A DNA stretch of 64,000 nucleotides. Origin: Aphanomyces cochlioides (lineage: Eukaryota; Oomycota; Saprolegniomycetes; Saprolegniales; Verrucalvaceae). The notes beneath the pieces were generated by a model. The model saw only the letters and a program-made list of their open reading frames with translations, was not told the DNA's origin and made no database searches. Both the position numbers and the translations under genes were made by a program. The stretch is from assembly GCA_019828595.1 (NCBI GenBank), contig JAHQRK010000001.1, forward strand, positions 1 to 64,000, written 5' to 3'. Positions 9,286-20,536 of this stretch are shown in pieces (within the stretch, counting starts at the first letter, position 1; every line of letters starts with the position of its first letter).

Positions 9286-9292
9286 GGACCAT

Positions 9293-9353
9293 TGAAGCGA
9301 CGGGAATTGAACCCGTGTCACCAAGGTGACAGTCAGCGGCGTGAACGCTTACC
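9293..9353 (-). tRNA. Possible tRNA-derived remnant (not a complete tRNA)
   Basis: On the minus strand a T-arm-like hairpin, ACGGG-TTCAATT-CCCGT, is followed by CGCTTCA, five bases of which pair with GTAAGCG upstream. CTGTCAC stands where an Asp anticodon loop would be. The anticodon stem pairs poorly and no proper D-arm fits, so it is not a functional tRNA by eye; a tRNA-derived repeat is possible. Confidence 0.2.
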
Positions 9354-10119
9354 CCAAGAGAGATCCTTGAAAATAATGTCCATTTTTTACATGCAGACTT
9401 GTAAACTGGGATGGAAAAAATGGCATATAAAAAGGTAGATAATTTTGTGATATAATGCACCGTCATTACTCATCAAATTCGACAACGACCGCTCACATCT
9501 TTATTTAATTCATAATAGAAGTTAATGATATGATGCATGTCGTCGTAATGAAAATTGTCGTCGATTGGTCAAAATTTTGTATACATTTTTTTAATTGTGC
9601 TGATGGCTTTCGCCAAAAAAATATGGCCAAGTACCACGGGGTGGATTTTTCCGTCGTTCACTGTACCGTGGTTTCATCGAGGTCATTGCACCCAGCACCC
9701 CTGAAGTCAGTATCTCATTTGTGTCTTTCATGTTCTCAAGAAAAAGAATGGTCAAGTGTAGTCTCAATGGTGTACTGTCTCGTTCGACATCTATTTGCTA
9801 CACATGTGCGCGTCCTATGAAGATTTGATCGAAAACATGGCACAAGTCTACGACAATTTGAACTCAAGCCGAGAGCTCAAGAAATTTCGATCATACTTCT
9901 TTGACACCAGGCTGCCTCGTCGTGAAGAATACTCGCGACGAAATGAATTTCGCTTCTGGAAGTGACAGGTGTACCACAGCAACATTGGAAGTGCTTTGAG
10001 AAACAATCCCAATGAGCACTTTAATGCTGAATAATAGTAATAGTACATTTTTGAAAAAAGAGATTCTGACACATGGTATGTAGTTAGTCAACAATCAAAA
10101 ACTGCATGTCCCACATCTG
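9354..10119. other. No clear gene; decayed 5' part of pogo copy
   Basis: Short frames only. The stretch immediately upstream of 10124 is probably the decayed N-terminal half of the pogo-like pseudogene that follows. Confidence 0.35.
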
Positions 10120-10123
10120 ATAC

Positions 10124-10942
10124 AAGAAATTTGCCATCGACAACACTGGAACTAAGACGGTGTGGATAAAGGCATCTGGCCACAGCAAGGAGCGCCAAAC
10201 TGCAATGCTTTTAGCAGAATCAAATGGAGTGAAACACCCTCTCTTCTTGGTGATGAAGGCAGCGTCATCGACTGTAAAAGCCGTTGTTCAAGAGAACCGT
10301 AAAAAAGACATGGCTTTTGCTGCCACGTATGGCAAGAAATCCAAGAGCTCCATGACCGCCTTCCATCTCGAATCTACGGTAATCCTACCGTATGGTGGAA
10401 TAGTCATATTTCGATGCAATTCTTGTCTTAACATTTTGACATAGGAGTAGGACAGGCTTGCATGGCTTGCCGCGGCGGTGGGACGACTTTAGTGCCACCC
10501 ACTTGACGATGGAGGGAGGTACCTCGGTTGGTGAATTGAATATGATTCTGGAAGAATACCACCAGGGTTTACTTGGATATGTCAGCTGGCCGATGTCGCT
10601 TGGGTAAAGCCTGTAAAGGCACCAATGAGACATCGATGGGTTGAATACTTGCGTATCGAGATCACCAAGCACAAAGCAGGACAGTTTAAACTGACTCCAC
10701 CTGACCGTTTTGATCTTGATGAATGGGTCAACGCAGCTTGGTATTCAGTGAAGAGTTCAACCATTCAAAAAGGTTTTGTCAAATGCAACATCATCGAGAA
10801 TGCAGTACCGCTACAGCCTTTTGAGATTGACGCAAACGATGCCGTGGCTGACGACGCGCACCAAGTTCTTGAAGCATTGACCGAATGCAGCGCGATGGAA
10901 ATGCTTGAGCTCGTTGACGATTTCCTACTCGAAGAAAATTAG
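10124..10942 (+). pseudogene. Pogo-like DDE_1 transposase remnant
   Basis: Three segments in changing frames match the copy at 31286-32732. 10160-10444 has ASGHSKERQTAMLLAESNG and AVVQENRKK, parallel to GGKDKERATAMLLGDSEG and STVQENMEQ there. The part near 10595 (ADVAWVKPVKAPMR) matches the third catalytic region. 10625-10942 is the C-terminal tail (WVEYLRIEITKHKAG; WVNAAWYSVKSSTIQKGF). Stops between segments show it is dead. Confidence 0.6.
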
Positions 10943-11349
10943 ACTAGTTCGTAACGGATTTGTCATACATTTGTTTGTCAAGCAACAGCACGACCCTCGA
11001 CGCGACTACCATGAGTTCAGTGACTCATTGGAATACCAAGGTCGAGACACAAACGCCAGTATCCGGCCCAGCAATACCAATGGTCAATGCCCAGAGGGCG
11101 GTCCCATGGCTACTGGGTGCGCGGGCCATTTGTGGATGTATCTCATGTTGACCAAAATCCATACAGTAGTGACAATTCGTAACCGCATCGAGGGTGGTAA
11201 CCGGATTTGGTATCCGGATGCTCACAATAGAGTAAATAACAATGTCCTATTGTGTTTCATGGATTGATATATGACTCGTTGATGTTCCAACCTACTAGAA
11301 ATTTCTCCCAAATAACCTCACAAACGCATATCCGTTTACAAAATATGTA
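10943..11349. other. No recognisable gene
   Basis: Spacer up to the inverted repeat of the mariner element; only short unrelated frames. Confidence 0.4.
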
Positions 11350-13004
11350 CTTCCCTCTGCTCCATATTACTGCCAGCATTTGAAAATCCCATTTTCTCCA
11401 AATTACAGTCGGCATTTCATCGTGATTGGTTAATGAGGAAATGCATCGAGTTCATTGGTTATAAATCTCAGTAGAAACTTTGTGGCACTGGAATGCCATG
11501 CTGCTGAAGCTCCAAGTCCGCTTGGCGGAGAAGGGACACAGGGCAGGTAACATTGGACATGAGGTTACCTTTGCGTCTCATGACTTCTTTCTTCAAGTGG
11601 GGTAACGTAAAATGTTTGTCGCCGTGGTTCTCCGACACAGTCGCATAACAGCTTGCAAGGTGAGAAATACATTTTCGAGCTTCTCTGCAATAAGAACTTC
11701 GAAAGCCACCAAGGTTGCGCCGATCACATCATCGATAGACTTACTCACCATCTTGTATTGTAGAGCTTGAATGGACGCAAAGAAGCCCAGGTCAAGGACG
11801 TTGAGGTCTGGACTGTTCGGTGGTTGGTTGCGCGTCACAAATGTCCATCCCTCAGTAGCCTCGGCTTGGAGAACACTATCGTCGATGGATCTGTGCGGCG
11901 TCGCGTTGTCTTGCTGCAAGACCACCCGCTTGTTCTCATTTGGAAACTTCATTTTGATGGCGGGTATCACCTTCTTCACAACGAATTCACGGCACACTTC
12001 AGCCGTTACATTGACTAACGTCGTCACCATGGTACCAGCGGCACGATTTCGGGATTTGCGAGCCGCTGGAGTTTGAACTGCAAACGGCGACATGCCAATC
12101 TTTACGTCGAAGAAACAGCCACGTGCGTTGTCGAAGAGTGGTCGGGCAACCGCCGCGAGAAACATCACCTTCGGTATGAAGCGCTTACTCTTGCAGGCAA
12201 GTCGCTCAACAACTTCGCCCTTCGTGAGGTACACCTTTCTTCGGGTCTTGTCACCATTGAACCACTTTTCATCAAGGTGGACCACATCCCACATTGACGA
12301 AAATTCGGATTCTTGAAGGCCGCTGGCCCCGACAGCAAAACGCAAGCCTCCTCAATTTTTTTGGCGTCGGACAGCAAGGGCTTCAGTCGAGATGATCGTC
12401 GTCGGAGTGTTCCTGCCTTGAGGTTTCGGTTCAGCGCTCCCATGGAGAGTCCTGTGGCTTCAACAATGTCGCGCATCGTGGTTCTTTGGGACTGATGTAC
12501 GTCTTGAATGATCTCCTTCCCTGCTTGAGGCGTGTGTATAGGCTTGCGCCCTACACGGCCGGGCTTTTATGTCTCCATCCTTGAATCTCTTCCAAACGTT
12601 GGAAACAGTATCACGGTGTAAGTGGAGACGAGCCACGGTCTTGCTGATGGCGCCATGGGCCAGATGGCCATCCATCTTTGATTCTTGCAACGCTTTTACA
12701 ACATCCATCTTGTCGGCGTCAGACAGTTCTCGACCCACACTCGCGAGTTCTTCAACAATGTCAATGACAATACAGCAAATACTTTTAAAAAATGTGAACC
12801 ATATTTCGTATTTTTACTGGTGGTGGTTAAACGATGTCGATTTTTGGCGCCCAGACGGGCTATCCGCGCTTTGTGGCCAATGAACACTACCTCTATTTTT
12901 TCATTACCTTTTGGATGTGATATGACTCATCAAATTTGACAATGAAATGAAATTTTGGGGTCACGTTGACATCAAATGCTGGCAGTAATTTGGAGCAGAG
13001 GAAG
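11350..13004 (-). mobile_element. Mariner-like element (DD39D type), decayed
   Basis: Terminal inverted repeats match closely over about 35 bp: left CTTCCCTCTGCTCCATATTA..., right end (reverse complement) CTTCCTCTGCTCCAAATTA..., both followed by CTGCCAGCATTTGA. The element is flanked by TA on each side (11348-11349, 13005-13006), the usual mariner target duplication. It encloses a frameshifted transposase on the minus strand. Confidence 0.8.
11593..12738 (-). pseudogene. Mariner transposase (plant-type DDD), frameshifted
   Basis: Minus strand in three frames. 12460-12738: N-terminal helix-turn-helix part (MGRELSDADKMDVVKAL; AISKTVARLHLHRDTVSNVW). 12165-12476: second helix-turn-helix (MRDIVEATGLSMGALNRNL). 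11593-12345: catalytic domain with VVHLDEKWF, VVLQQDNATPHRS and NSPDLNVLDLGFF. The last two Asp are separated by 38 residues, one fewer than the 39 of plant-like DD39D transposases. Frameshifts near 12470 and 12310 inactivate it. The intact relative is at 36009-37400. Confidence 0.75.
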
Positions 13005-13006
13005 TA

Positions 13007-14361
13007 TTAACTTTGCTCGAAATAGTGTCGTGTACAGCAAAAATATGGTAGAAAGGGATACCCTTTATTTATTGTGAGATTCATTCTAAATAGCGAGATG
13101 GGCTGGAAATGTATCGAATTTTTAATCGATTTCCGAATCTCGCAGCCAATCAGAATCGAGTATTTAACTAATTCACGCAAAACACACCAAAACACACCCT
13201 AACTCACATGCAATTAATTTGGCCAATATTCGGTTGAACTTGGCTTCAGTATGGTCAAATCGATTTGGAAATGTATTTAATTTTTGGTGATTTTTGGTCA
13301 AAAATACAAACTAGACTGAAATTGACAATATTTAAATTTGTGTCAATCAATTTAAAACCGTTTTCTGTATTTTAAGAAGGAATTGTCGCATCACTTCCCA
13401 CTTAACAAATCATATACGGTACTGTCAGACCCTTACTTTGTCATCCGAAAAGTCTTGCGAAATTTTCAGATCATTAAAACACTAAACCAACTTGAGCTAT
13501 TCGTACCTCTGTCCCAAAAAATAGAGAGAATCAGAAAATCGGCGTACACCTCCTCGAGTAAAGATAAAGATTCCTATTAATTGAATTCTAAGATGCCAGA
13601 GTATGGATTATTACAGCAGCCAATAGGATTGCACAAAATACGAGTAAATATTCCTAACGTTTCATTGACTTTGCTGTTATGAATGGTCTCAGAGAAAGTG
13701 TCAAGGCACAAACAGAAACATTCACATTAAGATTTAAGTACTGAATGGATCGGAAATATTGCCTAAACATTATGAATGGTCTCAGAGAAAGTGTCAAGGC
13801 ACAAACAGAAACATTCACATTAAGATTTAAGTACTGAATGGATCGGAAATATTGCCTAAACATTTCTTTCTGTGAGAGTTGTATACTTCGCTAAGAGCAC
13901 TGCATCAGCAAAACCCCGATTGATTAACCCATGGTTCGAAGTATCCATAGCTTATGACCAAGTACATTAAAACTCTAAACCAAAAACGAGCATCTTGACC
14001 AATACAACAGAGATATAGTCTAGAAATAGGTTTGTATCGGATGAGCAAAACACTCATGTCTGACTTAAGGAAACTGATCATACATTTTGACATATCCAAG
14101 AAACAACGTTATTTCCAAAATGGGGGTGTTCTCTCAAAAACTCAAAAATATTTCAAAAGTGAAGAAGAAAGTATACATCAAAATATCAAAACTAGTATTT
14201 GACAAGACCAATAGCAATCAAGCGATATACACTTGAAGCTCAGAAGAAGGACAACAAACGAATGGATGATACGAGATGTTTAAGAAGGTCGTGTACCATT
14301 CATTAACGACTGGATAGCAAAACGATTGGGAATAGAGATACTTGAATAACTTCATAATCGA
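13007..14361. other. AT-rich stretch without a recognised gene
   Basis: No open frame with family features. The only structure seen is a perfect 93-bp tandem duplication at 13677-13862. Confidence 0.5.
13677..13862. repeat. Perfect tandem duplication, 2 x 93 bp
   Basis: Two adjacent identical 93-bp units (13677-13769, 13770-13862), each starting TTATGAATGGTCTCAGAG. Identity suggests a recent event or an assembly artefact. Confidence 0.85.
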
Positions 14362-15408
14362 ATGAGTGACGAAGCCTTGAATCGATTGACTTCAATTGCC
14401 GAAGAGGAAGCCAACAACCTCCGCCGTTCGAGACGTTTGTTCAATTCTGTTGTTCAGGCCATTGAAAATGCTGACGAAATCGACATTCCGTCGGTCTTTG
14501 ATACCCCCGTGATGGACTCTTACCAGTCCCTGCGACGTGATGCGATAGAAACGATGACGAACATCACGACCGTTGAGTTCAATATCCTCTGGAGCTTGTG
14601 CGAAGAGCAAGTCCATGCTGCGTGGCACGATGGACGTGGGAGACAAAACCAAACGTCAGCCAAGGATGCTTTCTTTATGCTTTTGTGTGTAATGAAACAC
14701 TATGACTCCTGGGATCGACACGCCCTTGACTTTGGCATGCGCACTCCAACCTTTGAAAAAGTTGTCATGCGCATTCTACAATTGGTAGAGCCAAGCTTGT
14801 TCGAACAATTTGTCCGTCCGATTGCAATGGAGACTCTTGCAACCACAAATAAGCGGTTCGACCGATTCCCTGATACCTTATACGTTACAGACAGTGTGGA
14901 TTTGGGTGAAGGTGTAACTATATATCCCGAATTATGGGCAGTCATCATGGACAAGGGATACGAAGATGTGGATTATGGTACTCGCAGTATTCGACCGAAG
15001 AAGAAACCCCGTGGAAGCGTTTTGTCGCGTGTGCTCCTTGATCGAAACGAGCGAGTCTCGTCTGAACGCGTGGTTGTGGAGAATATCTTTGGAAGAACAT
15101 GCAAACTTTGGAAGATCTCGTACGCCACCTTCAAGTGGTCTGAGTCCAGGTATGATATTGTGCAACGTTTGGCATTTGCGTTGACAAACTTCCACCTGAG
15201 TATGCATCCTATTCGTACTGAAGATCGCGTCTTCTACACTTCTGTCATTGCTCGCTACCACTTTATGGCTGAGGATCGTGCTCTGATTACTAGTGAACGC
15301 CGCCGCAGATACATGGAACGTCGCCAAGAAAGAATTGATGCGAGTCGCGCTGCTCTGACTCTGTCTCTCGGGACTTTTAGTCGTTTAAGCAATTTAGGTT
15401 TAACCTAG
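14362..15408 (+). pseudogene. Harbinger-type (DDE_4) transposase with internal deletion
   Basis: 348 codons open from ATG at 14362. The N-terminal 170 residues match the oomycete Harbinger layout (TVEFNILWSLCEEQV; KDAFFMLLCVMKHYDSWD). The core then jumps from FPDTLYVTDSV straight to ELWAVIMDKGYEDV and VVVENIFGRTCKLW, the third catalytic region. About 80 residues that normally hold the GKHKLYGYK-type second region are missing, so the frame is open but the catalytic triad is broken. Possibly kept as a deletion derivative. The C-terminus has an Arg-rich tail. Confidence 0.65.
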
Positions 15409-16163
15409 GTTGTTTGTATAAAAACAGGTTTAAACATAATAAAACGTGTTTGTTTGCGTTTTATCCCTTAGTGTGTTTTTGACAAATAAAACCTTATTTT
15501 CACGTCATGACCTTTGTTTAAACTTTTTCAATGAGATTGACTTAATCTCGCCAAGATGACGCAGACATCTCTCAATTCCCAATCCATCTCCATGGACATG
15601 AGCTATCTCGTAGATAGACGCTCTGACATATCTAAAACTGCAACATATCGCGAAGACTGCTGTGCTTACTTATTGAATGTCTTCTACATCCGTCACGCTA
15701 TCATCTACTTCAATGAGGTGGTCCATCGAGACAACAGCGACGTCGTAAGTGTCATCGTCTTTGCTTTAGAGTTCTATTGGGAGAGACCAGACTTGGACTC
15801 AGTTCTCATTCGGTTCATCAATTGCTATTTCTATACTAGTATTTCCGGAAGAGCTCAGTTGCAGCATTGTATGTACATGTTGTTTGTTGTGGCCTGGTGC
15901 AGATTACTTCGGGTCGCTAACATCCGAGGTGTATTAGTACACTTCAAGGAGAATAGAGGTTGAAACGCTGAATCCCTCGATATTGAAAATCAACAAGGTT
16001 AGCATCAGATATCCTCAAGACCCCTCTGCACCTCAAACTTTCCCCAGCTCTTCATTTTAGGATATCCCTCAAATGAAAGGGTTCATGATTGCTAACTTTT
16101 TCTATAAGCTGAATGTTACCGCTTATGACTGGTGTTACCAACGAAACTAGCTTTCTGGTCTAA
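15409..16163. other. Spacer plus truncated copy of an uncharacterised repeat
   Basis: 15409-15867 has no recognised gene; a 135-codon frame (15556-15963) has no family features and its end lies in repeat sequence. From about 15868 the sequence matches 21260-21560 and its inverted copy at 48060-48350. The repeat is interrupted at 16163 by the Harbinger element and resumes at 20540. Confidence 0.5.
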
Positions 16164-16307
16164 CAGTGGTCGGGGGCATCCATGAGCCAAGGTGGGTGAC
16201 GAATACAATGCTGCATGATGCCAGAAACATGTGCAAGCAAGAAACCTTTCAACTAGTAATGAAACCGAATATGAAATTATAGAGTTATAAAATTTTCTGG
16301 AGGAAGT

Positions 16308-16460
16308 CAATCACTTTCGCTTTCGGATTCAAGGTCAGAAGTCATGTCATCGCCAGAGCCAAAGAAGACATTACCCTCTGAAGACCCGCCGCCTTCCTCG
16401 ACTTGACCATCATCGGCAGCATCCTTTCTCATCAGGTATTGGAAGACTTCCAAAACCCTC
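16308..16460 (-). pseudogene. Possible C-terminal acidic tail fragment
   Basis: On the minus strand a short open frame ends in SDLESESESD before a stop at 16308 and begins near VLEVFQYLMRKDAADDG. The plus strand of 16441-16475 (GAAGACTTCCAAAACCCTC) also resembles the inverse of 18795-18815 in the DD82E gene. It may be a decayed inner piece of another transposon. Weak. Confidence 0.2.
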
Positions 16461-16650
16461 GCAAATCTTTTATTATTTGAAATTTGCGAAAGATATTTTT
16501 ATTGAATTTGCGAGAAGCCTCGTTCAACATGCCTCCAAATCATCAGCATTCTCGTAACTTGAAAGCAATATGATTGGTTCAATCTATGAACAAGGCCATT
16601 TGATTGTCCAGATAATTCATGGTTCTCAACGCGCCATAGCAGTTGGCAAT

Positions 16651-17794
16651 ATGAATGCTGCAGCTGTCTCCTTCCTGCCACTGGCGAAGCGAAGTCGCAT
16701 CAAACGTCTCGTGCTCGCTGTGAGACTTCGCGGAATGATTCGGACAAGAAACGCGATCAACAAGACTGCTCTAGTACGAGACCAAGAAGACACGCCATGG
16801 TATAGTATGTATGCGTCGCGAAGTGAAACTTCATTCGTTGCAACAGTCTCCCTGCCACCAGACGACTTTGACGAGCTTCTTGTCTTTTTCGACGCCGAAT
16901 ATGTTGTGAACTCCGGATACGGTCGCTCTGGTCGTCCGCCAAGGATTCCATTCAAACACGCGGTGTTGGCTATGGTATTGCATTACTACACTGCCGCTGT
17001 CGAGCACAAAACTCTTCAAGAGCTGTTTGGCATTGTACCTAGTACATTCTGTCGAATTCTTAAAAACGCCGAGATGGCTCTTGGACGAGCATTGATGAAA
17101 TTACGGGACGCTCAAGTCAAATGGCCATCAAAGGAAACACAACGGCATTGGGCTTTAAGAACGAACGCAAGGGGGCCTCTTGTGGAGGGCGTTTTGCATT
17201 TGTGGATGGGAAGAACTTCCGGGTTCAAACGCCGTCGAAAACCGACATACAAAACGCTCAATACAATGGTATGAAGAATGCTTATCTTGGATTAATCTAT
17301 CGTGGTTTTAGGTTGGCTACATTGTGGTCTAATTACTGGTGTGCTTTGTTTTGGTTTGGATGGCACATTAATTTGGGGAAGGCATAATTGCCCAGGATCT
17401 TGGAACGACGGAGAAGTTAGTCGTTGGCTTCAAGAGCTTTTATCTCATCCACAGAGAGTCGCAGACGGCATGAAGCTAGCAGCTGACTCGGCTTTTCCTG
17501 TGAGTGGTCGTTGTATCGGGAAAATTGTTACCCCCGATCAAAGAAGGCGATTTGGACCGCCAGCAGCTCAATTGTCGATTCGCCATGCAGGTAATGAGCG
17601 ACTCCATCACCTCCTTGCGCCAAGCAGCAGAATGGGGCATGGGCTCTGTGTCTAACGTGTACCGCCAGCTCTTGTTGCCACTTCCATACGATCCAGACTT
17701 GCGTGCGCTGCGCTTGAGCAACATGTTTCGTTTGTACAACCTTCGTGTTCGCCGCACTGGAATAAGCCAAATTAAAAATGTCTTTGAGGTTTAA
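16651..17794 (+). pseudogene. PIF/Harbinger DDE_4 transposase, frameshifted
   Basis: Start taken at ATG 16651 (MNAAAVSFLPLAKRSRIKR). The N-terminal half includes PPDDFDELLVFF, GRSGRPPRIPFKHAVLAMVL and LFGIVPSTFCRIL. The catalytic regions follow as GRFAFVDGKNFRVQ (first Asp), GLDGTLIWGRHNCPGSWNDG (second region), LAADSAFPVSGRCIGKIVTP (third Asp) and RQAAEWGMGSV (Glu). A 43-bp GT-AG intron at 17269-17311 joins QNAQYNG to WLHCGLITG. One-base shifts near 17180 and in the 17530-17610 region break the frame. Its partner in transposition would be the adjacent Myb-like protein. Confidence 0.75.
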
Positions 17795-17861
17795 AACTAC
17801 ATTTTTATTTTATATTAATACAAAATTCAAGATAGATATCAAAAGAAATGAATATTACATT

Positions 17862-18637
17862 TTATTTCTCTTTGAATAATTTTGCCATGAGCAACATTTG
17901 AGTTTCGTCTCGGCGGCATTCGCGCTCGATGCGACGTTCCTCCATGGCCATTTGGAACTGCATTTGCTCTTGTTTCCATTGCATGTCACGCTCAGCACGT
18001 CTTTCCTCACATTCGGCAGCTCTTTGATCCATCATGAGCATCACAGTCAACATGTCAGATGACATTTTATCATCGTTTGAAGTGACCTTGTCTATAAACT
18101 TGTCAAGCGATAAGCGCTTCTTGGCCACATACGACATGCCTCCAGCGTCACCTTGTTGTTTCCGTTTTAAAGCAAGCCCGAGCTCTGATAATTCACTTGA
18201 GCCCATGCCAGTACGATTTGGCTTTTCTTGGGGCAGCGCAACAATGTCGAGCGGCTCTTCTTCGTCATATTCGTCTGAGAGTACAATTAGTAAGTTCAGA
18301 GAGCATGAATACCTTCACTTTGACGGCTTTCCTGGTCGTCTTCAAAAGACAAAACTGAAGCTCTATTGTCGATTTCACGGTTTATGCGTTTTGCTCGGGC
18401 GACGTCAGGAGGGCAATCGGGGTCTCCCGTTGGTTTCGGATTGTTCTTTAGCACAACGAACTTCCTTTTAAGTGCATCAACGTCACGCTGCACGAAGTCG
18501 GAGATGTTAAAAGCATGCTCAACCTTCTCCCAGCCGTTGCGTCCAATGGGTAGGAACTTCTCCACTTGATCAAGAAGAAAGTCGACGGAAGCAGGGCACC
18601 ACCCCTTTCCACGGCCACGCGATGACTTGTTAGCCAT
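17862..18637 (-). CDS. Myb/SANT-like DNA-binding accessory protein of Harbinger element
   Basis: Two exons on the minus strand: 18637-18313 and 18274-17862, with a 38-bp GT-AG intron (18275-18312). The join keeps frame (QSE-DEYDEEEPLD) and gives an intact 245-residue protein. Residues 1-80 resemble the trihelix Myb/SANT-like domain found in oomycete proteins (GWCPASVDFLLDQVEKFLP; GWEKVEHAFN; RDVDALKRKFVVLKN). The C-terminal 70 residues are a charged coiled coil (ERRAERDMQWKQEQMQFQM). Two-gene PIF/Harbinger elements normally pair such a protein with the transposase to bind DNA and aid nuclear entry. It is intact although the transposase beside it is not. Confidence 0.75.
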
Positions 18638-18756
18638 GCTAGTTGGAAAGTGATTCTTCGATGACTACAACCAATGAAATTTGCGAGCAAAAAGAATTGC
18701 GAGGCTTGATTTACGAAGACTAGAAAACAGTCTTCGCAAATTTACTCATAGTATTT

Positions 18757-20206
18757 TTAATTAAAAATCATCAAAATGCGATTTGCAAATTTTGATTTTG
18801 TGAGGGTTTTGGAGGTCCTCCATTGGTGGAGTTTCATCAATTCACGGTTTGCTTTCGATATGCAACCGTAGATTTCATGCGAAGTCAGCGCAGCGAAAGC
18901 GTCGTTGAGCCGCTTGAGGACGTCCTTGAAGGTTGTTTTCCCTTGCTCGTAGCGGCGACCGACTGCTCCCTTGGTGTTGGCCCAAACCAGCTCTATTGGT
19001 TGCAAATTCGAATGGTGTGGCGGGGTGTACGCGACACAATGTCCCTCGCGCTCGGCCATGGATTTCACGACAGGTACGACGTTTGCTTCGATATACTTGC
19101 TCAATTTAGCCCAGAGAACAGACTTCACATCGCTTACAGCAAAGTCAATGCCATACATTTTACAAGCATTTTGGAGCACAACTTTCTTTTGTCCTCGACG
19201 TGGCGTTGACTGTGGGAGGGATTTATGGTAGCTTGCATTGTCCATAATAATACAAGCATTTGAAATATCGTTTTTGCGCAATTGTCTGAGCAATACAGAA
19301 AACCATTGAACAATGTAATTCGTGTCGAACATCGCGTGATAATCTTTCGGGAGCTTGTTGAGTCTGGTAACAATATCGAGGCCAAGTAAAATGGAGGATA
19401 ACTCGTGTTTTCCACCCTCAAAAATGTCAAGGGCCAGCAATTTCGAATTGTCTTCTCCACCATCAACAATAGCAGCAATAAAACAATATCGCCGACGTTT
19501 GTGATACTCCTTGACATTTTTGTCAAGCAAATCATCGGGGTGATACAAAGTATCGTGGTGTCGAGAATAGTGGTGATGGATATAGGACTCATCAAGATAC
19601 ACCATCGTACGAGCGGCCCTTGGATCTTGTGAATTGAACATTTCAACCACATTTTGAACGTAAATATCACGAGCCAGTGCATTTTTTGCAGACAATGCAA
19701 AGTTGAAATTTCCACCGGGCTTTTTGCCACGAAGATAACCTTCTCTCACAAGATATTTTTGCACATTCGCTCGGCTGAAGCAAGAGATTTGGAGCAGGAG
19801 TAGTCAAGGGCAATAAAGCTGTTTTCAAATAGAAACTCCATGACATCCCCCGCAACGGTGCGAGTTCGTGTCATTCGTCTGTTGCGAATGAACTCCTGGA
19901 CTGCAGATGTTATGTGCGTAGATTTAGGAATTCGGGAGGCACGCTGTGTTGTGTTTGAAGGAGGTGCAACGGGTACAACTGTTTTGCAGTCTAAGTAGTC
20001 TTTCCACACAGCATTGACAACTCGTTGGCTCCTTCCAGTGGCTTCAGCGATCAATTCACTGGCACGAGGGGTGCCTGACTTCTGAAATAAGCATGGAGCC
20101 GGAGGATGTCCAACCGCTCTTCCTTTGTGAGCGCGGGTGGTCTTTGCGCTTTCACATACTGCGTGATCTCTTGGAAGACGCCTGCCTCAATCGTCGCGTG
20201 CGACAT
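18757..20206 (-). pseudogene. Tc1/mariner-superfamily transposase with DD82E spacing, frameshifted
   Basis: Minus strand. 20206-20051 begins MSHATIEAGVFQEITQYV; 20054-19746 continues with TGRSQRVVNAVWKDYL and RRMTRTRTVAGDVMEFL; 19764-18757 is the catalytic part with MVYLDESYIHHHY (first Asp), CIIMDNASYHKSLP (second Asp) and HHSNLQPIELVWANTKG (Glu). I count 82 residues between the second Asp and the Glu, far more than the usual 34-39; a DD82E group of the IS630/Tc1/mariner superfamily (called Sailor) has been described. Frameshifts lie near 20050 and 19760. It sits wholly inside the Harbinger element; its own inverted repeats were not resolved. Confidence 0.65.
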
Positions 20207-20536
20207 TGCCTTATGAAAACGGATATGCACATCAAGAATAAAGAGTAGTCTATTATTAGATTTTGGGGGAGGATGGGAAACGGGCAAAATTCTCCAACAT
20301 TCAATGGATCTTACCATTTGTATCTGTTTTCACAATATATCGATATTCAGGGTGAAAATTGACTATCATTCCTTCACATTTTGCATCGTACTTGGCAATG
20401 TATCGCGATATAGAGTTTCATGTTTTACATGCGAATTTTGAGTGAAATTGGCAGTTCTTTGAAGCAAATTTGAACGAAATCTGGTAAGTTTTCACCGAAA
20501 TATGAACGTTCGGCTCATGGACGCCCCCGACCACTG

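Larger units (their letters stand above)
16164..20536. mobile_element. PIF/Harbinger element with TAA target duplication
   Basis: Ends are 25-bp inverted repeats: CAGTGGTCGGGGGCATCCAT at left and, on the reverse strand at right, CAGTGGTCGGGGGCGTCCAT, both continuing GAGCC. TAA flanks both sides (16161-16163, 20537-20539), the typical Harbinger target duplication. The unoccupied site is in the window near 21559 (GGTCTAACTCTGCG), because the same repeat is duplicated there. Contents: a broken DDE_4 transposase on the plus strand, an intact Myb-like gene on the minus strand, and a DD82E-type transposase gene that is probably a secondary insertion. Confidence 0.88.

Noticed and set aside
9293..9353. 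Functional tRNA-Asp
   Set aside because: Anticodon stem has mismatches in most positions and the D-arm is missing.
15556..15963. 135-codon plus-strand frame
   Set aside because: Its end lies in dispersed repeat sequence and nothing in the translation resembles a known family.
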